Positions 1 through 10,000 of a stretch of 64,000 bases of DNA are shown one piece after another. Origin of the DNA: Crocinitomicaceae bacterium (GTDB lineage Bacteria > Bacteroidota > Bacteroidia > Flavobacteriales_D > Crocinitomicaceae); contig JAHENC010000003.1 of assembly GCA_024643365.1 (NCBI GenBank), positions 62,001 through 126,000 of the forward strand, in the 5' to 3' direction. The notes beneath the pieces are model-generated. The model was not told where the DNA came from. It saw only the letters and a list, made by a program, of their open reading frames with translations, and did no database searches. Each line of letters opens with the position of its first letter. The stretch's first letter is position 1. The translations under genes and the position numbers were made by a program.

Positions 1-3000
1 TGCATTCGTACTATTACTTGCTACGAAGGCAACATTGTCTGTTACACCATTATTCCAAGCATACGTGTTACTTCCTGTTGCAGCTAATGTTACATTCGCT
101 CCATTACAAACTATTTGATCAGCTCCAGCATTTGCAACTGGAAGTGGAGAAACTGAAAGAACAACACTATTAGTTGCGCTACATCCGTTTGATGTAATTG
201 TATATACATACGTAACGTCGATTGCTGCATTTGTTGTATTTGTTAAAACCTCACTGATGTTTCCTGTACCTGTTGCAAGAGATTCAGTAATTCCAGCAAC
301 CGTTGCTCTTGACCATGTCATTACCGTACTTCCACTTGATGCTACCGTTGCACTTGTTGCTGTGTAGGCAAATGTTGAACCACTACAAATTGCGGTCGGA
401 CTTAATGTGCTTGATAAAGCTGGTGTTGGATTTACAGTAATCGTTGCTGTTTGTGTTGATCCCGAACATCCGTTTGCAGTTGGGGTAACTGTAATTGTTG
501 CGCTAATTGCTGAGTTCGTCGTATTTGTCGCTGTAAACGTTGGAACAGATGTTGCTCCTGTTGCAGCCAAACCAATACTTGTGTTACTGTTTGACCAAGC
601 ATATGTGGTTCCTGTCACATTGAACGTAGAGGCAAAAGTAATTGCTGTCGATGTAACACCCGTACAAAGTGTTTGAGCACTTATCGCATCTACAGTTGGC
701 GTTGGGTTAACAGTAACAACAACGTTATTAGTTGCACTACAACCGTTTGATGTAATTGTATATACATAGGTAACGTTGATTGGTGCATTTGTTGTATTTG
801 TTAAAGTCTCACTGATGTTTCCTGTACCTGTTGTAAGAGATTCAGTAATTCCAGCTACCGTTGCTCTTGACCATGTCATTACCGTACTTCCACTTGATGC
901 TACCGTTGCACTTGTTGCTGTGTAGGCAAATGTTGAACCACTACAAATTGCAGTCGGACTTAATGTGCTTGATAAAGCTGGTGTTGGATTTACAGTTATA
1001 GTAGCTGTTTGAGTCGAACCTGAACAACCATCTGCAGTAGGTGTCACCGTAATTGTTCCGTTGATTGCTGCATTCGTTGCATTTGTTGCTGTGAACACTG
1101 GAACGGTTGTAGTACCACTTGCAGCTAATCCAATACTTGTATTTGAATTGGACCAAGCATATGTTGTTGAAGCAACTCCAAATGCACTAGCGAAAGTAAT
1201 GGCTGTTGAAGAAGTTGCATTACACAATGTTTGACCACTGAGAGCATCTACAGTAGGCGTTGGCTTCACTGAAACAACAACACTGTTTGTTGACGTACAT
1301 CCATTAGATGCTATGGTATAAACATACGTTACGTTAATTGCCGCATTGGTTGTGTTCGTTAATGTTTCACTTACGTTTCCATTACCAGTTGTTCCTGCCT
1401 CGGTAATTCCAGCTACTGTCGCTCTTGACCAAGTCATTACTGTACTTCCTGATGCAGCTACAGTTGAACTAGTTGCTGTGTATGCAAACGTTGTTGCGCT
1501 ACAGATAGCAGCAGGACTTAATGAGCTTGATAAAGCCGGAGTTGGATTAACCGTGATTGTTGCTGTAAATGGAGATCCTTCACAACCAGATGCGCTAACC
1601 GGTGTAATGTTATAAACAACCGTTGATTGTGAATTACCTGTATTTGTAAATGCGTCATTTGAAATTTCAGCATTTGTGTAAGCATTTCCAACTAAAGGTG
1701 ACCCAGCTGAAGCAACAAGCGTTGTTGTTATGCTATTGATGTTATAAGTAACAACTGCAGAAGCAGATGTACTCGCTCCTAATGTTAAACCCGTTACGAT
1801 ATCTGAACAAACTGATGCCGTTTGATTCGCTACCACTGGTTTTTGAACCGTTACAGTATATGAACATGTGGAAGAATTTCCTTGCGCATCTGTTGCAGTC
1901 CAGGTAACTGTTGTTAATCCTGGATTAAAAGATTCACCATTTAACGTAGATAAATTTGATGCGATGGTTGCGCCAGTCAAATCACAAGAAAGAGTTACTG
2001 AACAATCATCCGTAGCAGTTGGATTAAAAGCCGTACCTGAAACAACATAATTACATGTATTGTTATTTGCAGCAACAATTTGATTTGACGGACATGTTAT
2101 AACTGGGTTGGTTGTATCACCAACCATGATTGTATTCGACGCCACTGAATAACAAAGTTCGCCACTTGTTAACGTTAAAACGGATTTTCTTTGGAAGAAG
2201 GTTGTTGATGAAAGAGATGGTGAATCGTACGTAGAGTTACTTGCTCCACTTATTGCACTGTATCCACTATTTACTTGCGAAGAAGAATACCATTGGTATG
2301 ACAACGGTGCTCCTGTTCCTGCACCCGAAGTTGCATTCGAAAATGGTGCAGGGTCTAAGGTCGTACACAAGATCTGAGATGCATTGATTAATCCTGCTGA
2401 AGGATTTTGAATAACTGTGATTGTGATTGAAGGTGTATAACCACTAACAATCCCATTAGAACATGGCGTATTGGAGAAATTAACAACTGTTCTACGACGG
2501 TAATATGTTGTAGCCGTTAAAATTGAAGGGTCATATGTTGATGACGTTGCACCTGCAATGTCTACCCAAGTAGCGTTGTCTAAACTAGATTGCCATTGGT
2601 ACGTGATGCTTGACGCTGTTCCATTACCGGAACCTTGTGTACCATCAACAGCACTTGCAATAATCGCTGGATCAGTTCCAGCACAGATTGTTTGTGCATT
2701 TGTTAATCCACCAGCTGTTGGATTCGCCGATTGTACAACAACGTTAAATGAATAACTAACATTTACAATAGAGAAGTTACTGATATCTACTGCCTGAGCG
2801 GTATAATTAACTACGTAATTACCTGGACTCATCGATGATCCATTTGAAGGACCTCCGCCTTGATTGACAGAAACTGCACCACACGTACCTGCAGAACTTG
2901 CTGTTGGAACTGTCCAACTCACAACTTCTGAGCCATTTAGGTCACAATCTGTAAAATAAATCGTTGAACCTTGTGCTGGTACAGCGCCACTATTCGCAGG

Positions 3001-3294
3001 AAAAGTAATGTTACATTGAGACCAAACATTCGTAGCCGTGATCAAAATAAAGGACAAAACGCCTAGTGTTTTCAAAAATAGATTTGAATGTTTCATTGGT
3101 TTTGAGATTGATTGTGCAATAGAATTTGTAGATGTAGCATTGGTTACTTTGCTCATGGTAGTAAGAAAGGTATTCTTCATACTTCTATTATTAGATACGT
3201 TTTTATGTAACGAATGAACCAAAATGGCATTCTCATTTGAATCAGCATTGAACATTTTATCGTTTTTCATCATTGTTCTCATCTTAATATTCAT
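1..3294 (-). CDS. Giant secreted adhesin-like protein with PKD-like and HYR modules (C-terminus outside window)
   Basis: The minus-strand frame stays open from the left window edge to an in-frame stop just upstream of 3294, so about 1098 codons are visible and the C-terminus lies outside. I read a signal peptide starting at the ATG at 3096 (MKHSNLFLKTLG..., ending VWSQ|C). It is followed by Ig-like segments with the YQWQSS pattern, a HYR-like domain (about 1855-2103, ITCPSNQIV... with TATDDCS), and then repeated PKD-like modules (PTVDA, LCTGVTS, ITVTPTADGCSGS) down to the edge. Such proteins are normally exported by Sec and then T9SS and act as surface adhesins; the sorting domain itself is not visible here. 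The start is uncertain: ATGs at 3294, 3156 and 3096 share the frame. I extend to 3294 because 66 upstream codons contain no stop. Confidence 0.8.
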   Translation of the reverse strand, partial: MNIKMRTMMKNDKMFNADSNENAILVHSLHKNVSNNRSMKNTFLTTMSKVTNATSTNSIAQSISKPMKHSNLFLKTLGVLSFILITATNVWSQCNITFPANSGAVPAQGSTIYFTDCDLNGSEVVSWTVPTASSAGTCGAVSVNQGGGPSNGSSMSPGNYVVNYTAQAVDISNFSIVNVSYSFNVVVQSANPTAGGLTNAQTICAGTDPAIIASAVDGTQGSGNGTASSITYQWQSSLDNATWVDIAGATSSTYDPSILTATTYYRRRTVVNFSNTPCSNGIVSGYTPSITITVIQNPSAGLINASQILCTTLDPAPFSNATSGAGTGAPLSYQWYSSSQVNSGYSAISGASNSTYDSPSLSSTTFFQRKSVLTLTSGELCYSVASNTIMVGDTTNPVITCPSNQIVAANNNTCNYVVSGTAFNPTATDDCSVTLSCDLTGATIASNLSTLNGESFNPGLTTVTWTATDAQGNSSTCSYTVTVQKPVVANQTASVCSDIVTGLTLGASTSASAVVTYNINSITTTLVASAGSPLVGNAYTNAEISNDAFTNTGNSQSTVVYNITPVSASGCEGSPFTATITVNPTPALSSSLSPAAICSATTFAYTATSSTVAASGSTVMTWSRATVAGITEAGTTGNGNVSETLTNTTNAAINVTYVYTIASNGCTSTNSVVVSVKPTPTVDALSGQTLCNATSSTAITFASAFGVASTTYAWSNSNTSIGLAASGTTTVPVFTATNATNAAINGTITVTPTADGCSGSTQTATITVNPTPALSSTLSPTAICSGSTFAYTATSATVASSGSTVMTWSRATVAGITESLTTGTGNISETLTNTTNAPINVTYVYTITSNGCSATNNVVVTVNPTPTVDAISAQTLCTGVTSTAITFASTFNVTGTTYAWSNSNTSIGLAATGATSVPTFTATNTTNSAISATITVTPTANGCSGSTQTATITVNPTPALSSTLSPTAICSGSTFAYTATSATVASSGSTVMTWSRATVAGITESLATGTGNISEVLTNTTNAAIDVTYVYTITSNGCSATNSVVLSVSPLPVANAGADQIVCNGANVTLAATGSNTYAWNNGVTDNVAFVASNSTNA
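150..1600 (-). repeat. 558-bp tandem coding repeat (three copies, the last partial)
   Basis: The anchor CCGTTTGATGTAATTG at 185 recurs at 743 and, diverged, at 1301, so the period is exactly 558 bp or 186 codons. Each unit encodes two PKD-like modules of about 93 residues. Copies one and two are close to identical over long stretches; the third has diverged and loses similarity near 1600. The in-frame period means copy number can change without breaking the protein. Confidence 0.85.
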
Positions 3295-3337
3295 TCGTTT
3301 TTGTCAAAATTGAGTTTATAAATAACACGTGTATTTA

Positions 3338-3390
3338 GATAGCAAGCCCCTGATTAACAGCTGCTTACCACGCTAAATTCTCCTGCTATC
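3338..3390 (-). promoter_or_regulatory. Inverted repeat in the leader of the giant adhesin gene
   Basis: On the minus strand GATAGCA and TGCTATC form perfect 7-bp arms at the two ends of a 53-nt segment. A second AAGC/GCTT pairing inside abuts the distal arm. It lies between the predicted promoter (3440-3469) and the first possible start codon (3294), so it would be in the 5' untranslated RNA. No known riboswitch class is recognised. Confidence 0.4.
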
Positions 3391-3439
3391 CTTTTGTTTT
3401 ATAGCTATTCAACCCAATTTTTCCATTATAATTAAGTCC

Positions 3440-3469
3440 CAAATGTATGCAAATAAAAGTAATTAACAA
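3440..3469 (-). promoter_or_regulatory. Bacteroidota-type promoter for the giant adhesin gene
   Basis: Minus strand TTG (3467-3469), 19 bp, then TACATTTG (3440-3447). This fits the Bacteroidota sigma-ABfr consensus TTG/TAnnTTTG with the expected spacing. It lies just beyond the terminator of the upstream gene and predicts a leader of roughly 135 nt to the ATG at 3294. Confidence 0.65.
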
Positions 3470-3504
3470 AAATTTTAAATACAGTTTGCATTGTTGAAAA
3501 CAAA

Positions 3505-3529
3505 AAAGGGAGGCTTGCGGCCTCCCTTT
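3505..3529 (-). terminator. Rho-independent terminator of the three-gene T9SS unit
   Basis: AAAGGGAGGC and GCCTCCCTTT form a 10-bp stem around a 5-nt loop. On the minus strand a T-rich tract follows. It sits about 20 bp past the stop codon of the gene ending at 3549. Confidence 0.9.
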
Positions 3530-3548
3530 AATGATCGATTATTTCATC

Positions 3549-6500
3549 TTATTGTTTCACCACACGATTAGTGATGGTTTTATCCATTCCATTCAATCGA
3601 ATCATGTAAACTCCCGTTACCAATTGTTTCATGTTTAATTGAATTGAATCATTTGCAAAGCTTCCTTTTGTCATGTTGACAACAACTTTTCCTTGCATAT
3701 CCAATACTTGAATGTTTTCAATAATGAAATCCATTCCGTTCATGATGTTCAATACATCTGAAGTTGGATTTGGATACATTTCGAAAGATCCAGCTACATC
3801 ACCAATTGACGCTGTGAAATCACATGAAGCATCTACTGTCACGAGAACGTTAGATGTATCATCTGGACAAACACCGTTTCCTACGATGTAATCATAGTTA
3901 AAGAATCCTGGGATGTTCGCTGCTGTGTCCAAGTTTCCTGCTAATGGATTGTTACTTGGGTCATACCATGTACCACCAAGGTCAACAATTCCACCTAATC
4001 CTTGTAACAAGTTAAATGGTTCGTTTTTACACACGGTAAATGCGCCATCTTCACCTGCCTGAGAAGGTGAGAATACATCAACTTGCGCTGGAGATGAGTC
4101 ATTTGCACAACCATCCGTCAAGGTGTAAGTAAACGTGAATGGAATTGAAGCCAATCCATTTGTGATGAATAAGTTTCCTTGTAAACCTAATGTTGGAATT
4201 GTTTGAGACCAAACACCGCCTTGATCGTAGTTAGCAATACCATTGAACAAGTTCACTGTATCACCATAACACGCTTGCAACACTTCACCTTGAACACCCG
4301 CATTCAATACGATTTCGCTAATTGCTATACCATAGTTTCCTGAAGTTCCGTCAAATGCATCATGCATGATGTAATATGTATTTCCTGGTGTTAAACCACA
4401 AGCTGAAAAGTTTGGAGCCACACTTGTTCCCATCATATCGTTGTCATTCGCAGACATCATTTGGAAGGATGCAATGTTATCACATGCGGATGATCCATAA
4501 ACAGCTGCTTGACCATTGTATGTCATACCTGTACAATTCAGACGAACACTTCCGGATGGCGGAGCAACGAATTTGAACCATGTAGTTAAGTTCAAGTTTT
4601 GGTTTTCCCAACCTGTTTCTGTTTGTGCACCAGTAACTGGAGGAACCATTGCGATTTCATTTGCATCGATGGTAGCACCATTGTTATTGAACACATGCAT
4701 CACATTGTTCACAGGCAGCAATTGTGCTCCACAAATCGTATCATTCGACAATGGCATTACCACATTAAACGGTCCGATAAAGTATGACGTATCTTGACCA
4801 CAAACCGCTTGTAAATACATTTGGAAAGATTGTCCAGCCATGAATTCTGAATCAAATAACGTATCACTGAAGTTATTGTCTAAAACATATGTTGTTCCTG
4901 AGTTAAACAAGCTTCCAGTATTTACTAATTGCATGTTGAATCCAGTTGACGGTAAAATCGTTTGATTCCAAGACCAAGTAGTTAAAATGCTATCGATTTC
5001 TGTGTTTACAACGATGTTTGTTGGATTCGCACAGTTTGGAGCTGGCAAGATGTTGATCACATAATCCTCTGTTTCACCAGAACCCATGTTTGTACATGCA
5101 TCTCCAGCACCGTTTTGGTTAAAGTTACCTCTTGAACGAACGCGCATTCCTGTATTACCTGTTAATGCAGTAATTGGGATCGTGATGTTTACTGATCCAG
5201 TTGTTCCACTTGCAATGTTTGTTCCTACTTGTGTCCATTCTGTTGGTTCGTACGCTCCGTTGTGATCATAATCTATCCATACGGAAACGATTGCCCCTGT
5301 ATAAACTGAAGGTGCTTGAACAGTCACATCTAAAGTGTAATCCATTCCTTGAATAACCGACGGTCCGTTAGTAAACGCTGAATAGAACGGACTAGCCGTT
5401 GGATTCGTAGCTGCTGTATTATTTGTATAACCATTCATCGAGATGATGTCCATTAATGAACCTGCTCCACCTGCATTCACTGTGTTACAGTAACAGTTAA
5501 AGAATGGATTTGACACTACCAATACTGGAGTAGAAGTTGCTACCGATGCAGAAGCTGTACATGTCATAACCAATTGGAAGTATGTATCAACACCTACTGT
5601 TGTTGCATACGTGTTATTAGTTGCACCTGAAATGTTTGTCCATGGTCCAGTTGCTGAAGTAGCACTTTGCCATTGGTACGTAATTCCTGAAGCCAATGTT
5701 GATCCTGTTGTGCTTAATGTTACAGTAGTCGACGGACAAACTGGTGTTGCTGAAGTAACAGTTGTCCCTCCTGTGATTGTACCCGCACATGATGCCGCAG
5801 CAACAATGTTCACCAAATAATCTTCCGTTTCTCCGTAGCCATAAGACAAACATGGAGAGATTGGAGTAAATGATGTAGAAGAATATCCTTCAGCACATAC
5901 GATTCTCATCGCAGTGTTTCCTGGTACCGCCGTGATTGGAATATTGAATGATCCTGAAACAATTCGTGGTCCGGCCGTTGTTACTGCCTCAACAAAAACA
6001 TCTTCTCCCGGATCAGTAAACAATCCATTTTGGTTAAAGTCAACCCAGATACCGATACCATTCGCGTAATATGTTGCACCATCACACTCATCTTGAGAAA
6101 TCGAAAAGGCAACACTTTGACCAGTAATCACTGAAGTAATTGCTGGTAATGTTTTAAAGTTTGAATATCCACCTAAAATAGATCCAGGACCTGGAGCTGC
6201 CGTAGCACAACCATTTGAATTCGCATAAAGGGGATCTGTTGATCCACCGTTCACTGTTACATTATAAATTTCCTCATCGGCTGTTGGAACAGTTGCTGCT
6301 GAATTACAGTAACAGTTAAAGAATGGATTCATCGTTACCAATACTGGTGTTGATGTTCCCGTTGAACCAGCGCTACAAGTTACTACGCATTGGTAGTATG
6401 TATCCACTGATTGTTGCAAAGTGTAACTTGAAGAAGTTGCTCCAGAAATATCCGTCCATGGCCCTGTTGCTGTTGCCGAACTTTGCCATTGATAAGTTAA

Positions 6501-7025
6501 ACCTGTTCCAATTGTCGCTCCATTCAAAGAAAGAGAAAAGTTTGCCGAAGGACATGCCGCAGCTGGTGTAGCCACTGATGAACCCCCTGCAACTGGATTT
6601 GTACATGCGGAAGCCGGACTAATATACGTTGCTGTAGTCGTTACACACGTGGATGCTGTCGCACATGCTGCGTCAACATTCCAATGCGCGTAATACGTTC
6701 CAGCCACTGTTGAATTCCATTGCAATGGACTAATTCCAGAAGCAATAACAGGACCAGTTGGTGTTCCTTGTCGGATGGTTATGTAACCACCTGTACCAAT
6801 AGAACATTGGTAAATTGTTGCGGCTTCTACTAAATTCAACGCTGAATATTCACTTTGGAATGAACAGGTTGAAATTGTTGTCGAAGGTGCAATAGCCGTT
6901 GGCGCATTGGCTCCTCCGAACGGATACTCAAACGCATTCGTACATTGCGCATGACTTATACCATTCAGTAGCATGGAAACCATGACTGAAAGGGAAGCCA
7001 AAAAAGTGTAGATTTTTGTTTTCAT
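3549..7025 (-). CDS. T9SS-exported multidomain protein with two Ig-like/GEVED units
   Basis: 1158 residues. A signal peptide (about 1-27, ending SHAQ) is followed by a beta-rich region, an Ig-like module (about 141-235, TYQWQSS), a GEVED domain (about 250-408, containing VDFNQNG and GETEDY), a second Ig-like module (about 418-507), a second GEVED domain (about 518-660, VWIDYDHNG and GETEDY), an FnIII-like segment and two Cys-containing beta modules. It ends in a type A sorting domain (MYPNPTSDVLNI... to GVYMIRLNG...VVKQ). The sorting domain indicates export by T9SS and retention at the cell surface or release. It is the last gene of a close minus-strand unit (16-bp gap to the gene upstream) and is followed by a strong terminator. 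The ligand is unknown. Confidence 0.9.
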   Translation of the reverse strand: MKTKIYTFLASLSVMVSMLLNGISHAQCTNAFEYPFGGANAPTAIAPSTTISTCSFQSEYSALNLVEAATIYQCSIGTGGYITIRQGTPTGPVIASGISPLQWNSTVAGTYYAHWNVDAACATASTCVTTTATYISPASACTNPVAGGSSVATPAAACPSANFSLSLNGATIGTGLTYQWQSSATATGPWTDISGATSSSYTLQQSVDTYYQCVVTCSAGSTGTSTPVLVTMNPFFNCYCNSAATVPTADEEIYNVTVNGGSTDPLYANSNGCATAAPGPGSILGGYSNFKTLPAITSVITGQSVAFSISQDECDGATYYANGIGIWVDFNQNGLFTDPGEDVFVEAVTTAGPRIVSGSFNIPITAVPGNTAMRIVCAEGYSSTSFTPISPCLSYGYGETEDYLVNIVAAASCAGTITGGTTVTSATPVCPSTTVTLSTTGSTLASGITYQWQSATSATGPWTNISGATNNTYATTVGVDTYFQLVMTCTASASVATSTPVLVVSNPFFNCYCNTVNAGGAGSLMDIISMNGYTNNTAATNPTASPFYSAFTNGPSVIQGMDYTLDVTVQAPSVYTGAIVSVWIDYDHNGAYEPTEWTQVGTNIASGTTGSVNITIPITALTGNTGMRVRSRGNFNQNGAGDACTNMGSGETEDYVINILPAPNCANPTNIVVNTEIDSILTTWSWNQTILPSTGFNMQLVNTGSLFNSGTTYVLDNNFSDTLFDSEFMAGQSFQMYLQAVCGQDTSYFIGPFNVVMPLSNDTICGAQLLPVNNVMHVFNNNGATIDANEIAMVPPVTGAQTETGWENQNLNLTTWFKFVAPPSGSVRLNCTGMTYNGQAAVYGSSACDNIASFQMMSANDNDMMGTSVAPNFSACGLTPGNTYYIMHDAFDGTSGNYGIAISEIVLNAGVQGEVLQACYGDTVNLFNGIANYDQGGVWSQTIPTLGLQGNLFITNGLASIPFTFTYTLTDGCANDSSPAQVDVFSPSQAGEDGAFTVCKNEPFNLLQGLGGIVDLGGTWYDPSNNPLAGNLDTAANIPGFFNYDYIVGNGVCPDDTSNVLVTVDASCDFTASIGDVAGSFEMYPNPTSDVLNIMNGMDFIIENIQVLDMQGKVVVNMTKGSFANDSIQLNMKQLVTGVYMIRLNGMDKTITNRVVKQ

Positions 7026-7041
7026 TTAAACTGAATTTAAA

Positions 7042-10000
7042 TTAATTTTTAATAATACGTCGAATAACTTTCGCATGATTTGATTCAACTTGAACCAAAT
7101 ATACACCATTTTCACAGTTATTTAACGTAATGTTCATGTTGTTTTCAACTGTTTGTGTTGATATCACCAATTTTCCGTGTATGTCATATACCGTCACAGA
7201 TGCTTGATCAGCTCCGCTCCAATGTAAAATTAAATCTCCTTTCGTTGGATTTGGATAGATGGAAATGTATTGTGTTAATTCATATAAACTCGCCGTGAAG
7301 TCACAAGACCCATCTACAATCACCAATACATTTGCGGAGTCACTTGGACAATATGCGCTTTCCACGATGTAATCATAGTTAAATGAGCCTGCCAAGTTTC
7401 CAGAAGTATCCAAATTCGACGAAAGCCCTTGATTGGATGAATTGTACCATGTACCATCAAAGTCAACGTTCCCTACAAGACCCATTAACAGGTCAAAAGG
7501 CTCGTTTAGACAAACGGTGAAAGTTCCGTCTTCTCCTGCACTTGGTGCAGCATGTACAATAACACTTGCTGTTGCTTGATCAATCGCACATCCGTCACTT
7601 ACTACATAGTTGAAGGTATATGCTTGAGACGCGTAGTCTGTTGAGTTGAACTCATTTCCTTGTAAGACAACTGCAGGTGAAGTAGCTACCCACTCGCCTC
7701 CTAATCCGTAATTTGCGATTCCTAAGAATAAATTAATCGTTTCTCCATAACAGATGTTTAATACTTCTCCAGGTACACCAGCTTCTACACTCACTTCGCT
7801 AATCGCGATGGTGTAGTTTCCTGCTGTTCCTTGTCCATCGTGCATTAAATGATAAACGGCACCTGGAACCAAGCCACAAATCGTGAAATTTGGTGCCGTA
7901 CTGTTCCCATCGATTTCATTGTCATTTGCTCCTTCTAAGGTAAAGCTTGGTAAGATGCTGCAATCTGCTCCATAGTACACTGCGATTTGTCCATCATAGT
8001 TTACTCCGGTTGCATCAATGCGTACGTTTCCAGATGCTGGTGCGGTAAACTTGAACCATGTTGTATGACTTAATGTGTTTTGTGCCCAACCTGTCGTTGA
8101 TTGTTCTCCTGTAACTGGTGGAACAATCAATAATTCATCGTTCGCAACAGTCGCACCTGAGTTATTATATAATAACCCTGGGGCACCAACCATGATTTCA
8201 TGTGCGCCGCACGCATTGTCGTTGCTCAATGGCATGCTAATGCTGATTGGACCAACATACGCTGATGTATCTTGTCCACACACTGCTTGTACATAAACAT
8301 CGAATGATTGTCCTGGATACCAAGCTGCGTTCAACGTAGTATCTGTGAAATTATTGTCTACTGCATATACCGCCCCTGTGTATAAGGCAGAATCTTGAGT
8401 CACAACTTGAATATTGAAACCAGTGGAAGAATAAACTGATGTATAGGCACTCCAGCTCCAACTTGACATCAAACTATCTTGTCCAGCTGTAGAAATAAAG
8501 CTTGTTGGATTTGAGCAGATTGGTGGTGTTTGGAAATTATAGAATAAGCCATTGCTGTTTAATCCACCCGCGCATTCAGAATAAATGTACATGTCATAAT
8601 TGCCTAATGGAATAAGGTTCATCAACTGTGCACTTGCCGCAGTTAAAGTAAGGGTGGTTCCGCTCGTGGTTGGATCAAATCCAGCTTGACCATAAACTAC
8701 AGTCCAAGAAGTTTCTCCTGCAGCACTTGCTGTCCAAGTAAACGCCGCTTCATTCGGTAATAAATAAGAAGTTGTCAAGGCTACTGGATTCGGACAGTTT
8801 ACGTAATAAAAATGCACACAACTATTATCTTGTAAATAGGCGTTGTTGTTCATTGACACATTCACATTTTGCGTTCCACGCACACCTATTTCTGCATCCT
8901 GACCGTTATCCCAAAGTGGATTACCCATGATCACGTCATCATACACGTAGTAAATTTCTTGTGTTGCTTCATCTATGATCAATTCAAATGTAGCAGCATC
9001 TAAGAAAATTGGTGAGTTCCAATGTGGTAAATTTTTCCATTGCACAATGAACTTGCTGTTTGGACTCGTTCCAATTTGTTGGTAGTACACTCCCCCACTA
9101 CCAACTGGATATGCAGAATATAATTGTTGAATAAATGGATACAAACCATTTCCTGCTTCCATTACTAAATTGACTGCAGCTGTAGTTGTTCCAAGTTTCA
9201 TCCCGCCAGTTGCACCAATTGTTGCACTAGTAATCAAAGTCCCTTGGTACAAAAATGGGAAGGGAAGTGTGATTCCAACTTCACCTAAATACGCGAGATT
9301 TGTATTAGTAGAGCCAACATTAGCACTGATGTCTATGAAACCAGTACTAGGACATTCGTTGTCAAATTGGATGTATTGACCTTGATTATATGTGTTCCAT
9401 GAAATGGAAGGAGTCCAATAAGATGAATCCCCAGGTGTACATATAGCGCGGACATATGCTTGATAGAATGCATAAGAGTTTAGGCCTGGAATGGTGTAAG
9501 GATGCGTTGTCACCGGAATAATTGTGCCAGATCCTAGTGCAAAACCTTGAGGGCCATATTGAATTTCCCATTGCGTTTCTGATCCGCCAGGATTCCAATC
9601 GATGGTAGCACTTGTTAAGGAAGAACTAACCAGAATTGGAGCGGATGGTTGTGGACACGTAGGTGGAGCGGAAATTGATACGAAATAATCTTCCGTTTCA
9701 CCCCAAGTATATGTGCCACATGGATTTACACCAGTTGTTACTGTTGTTTCTACATTTACGACACGCATACGTGTTATGCCTTGAAGAGCATTTGCTGGGA
9801 CACCGATAATTCCTGACTCGATGTGTGGTCCACTAGTAGCAGCAGTTGAGCTGTAAATTTGTTCTCCCGGATCAGTAAATTGTCCATTTTGATTGAAGTC
9901 AATCCAAGCTTTCGTCCAGTTATTAAAATTTCCTCCACAGGTTCCGATCTCTACAGAAAATGGATAAAAAACGCCAGGCGATAAGATCGGAGCAGCCACA

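Noticed and set aside
150-1600. Possible CRISPR-like regular repeats
   Set aside because: The 558-bp units are contiguous, in frame and protein coding, with no short repeat/spacer alternation and no cas genes.
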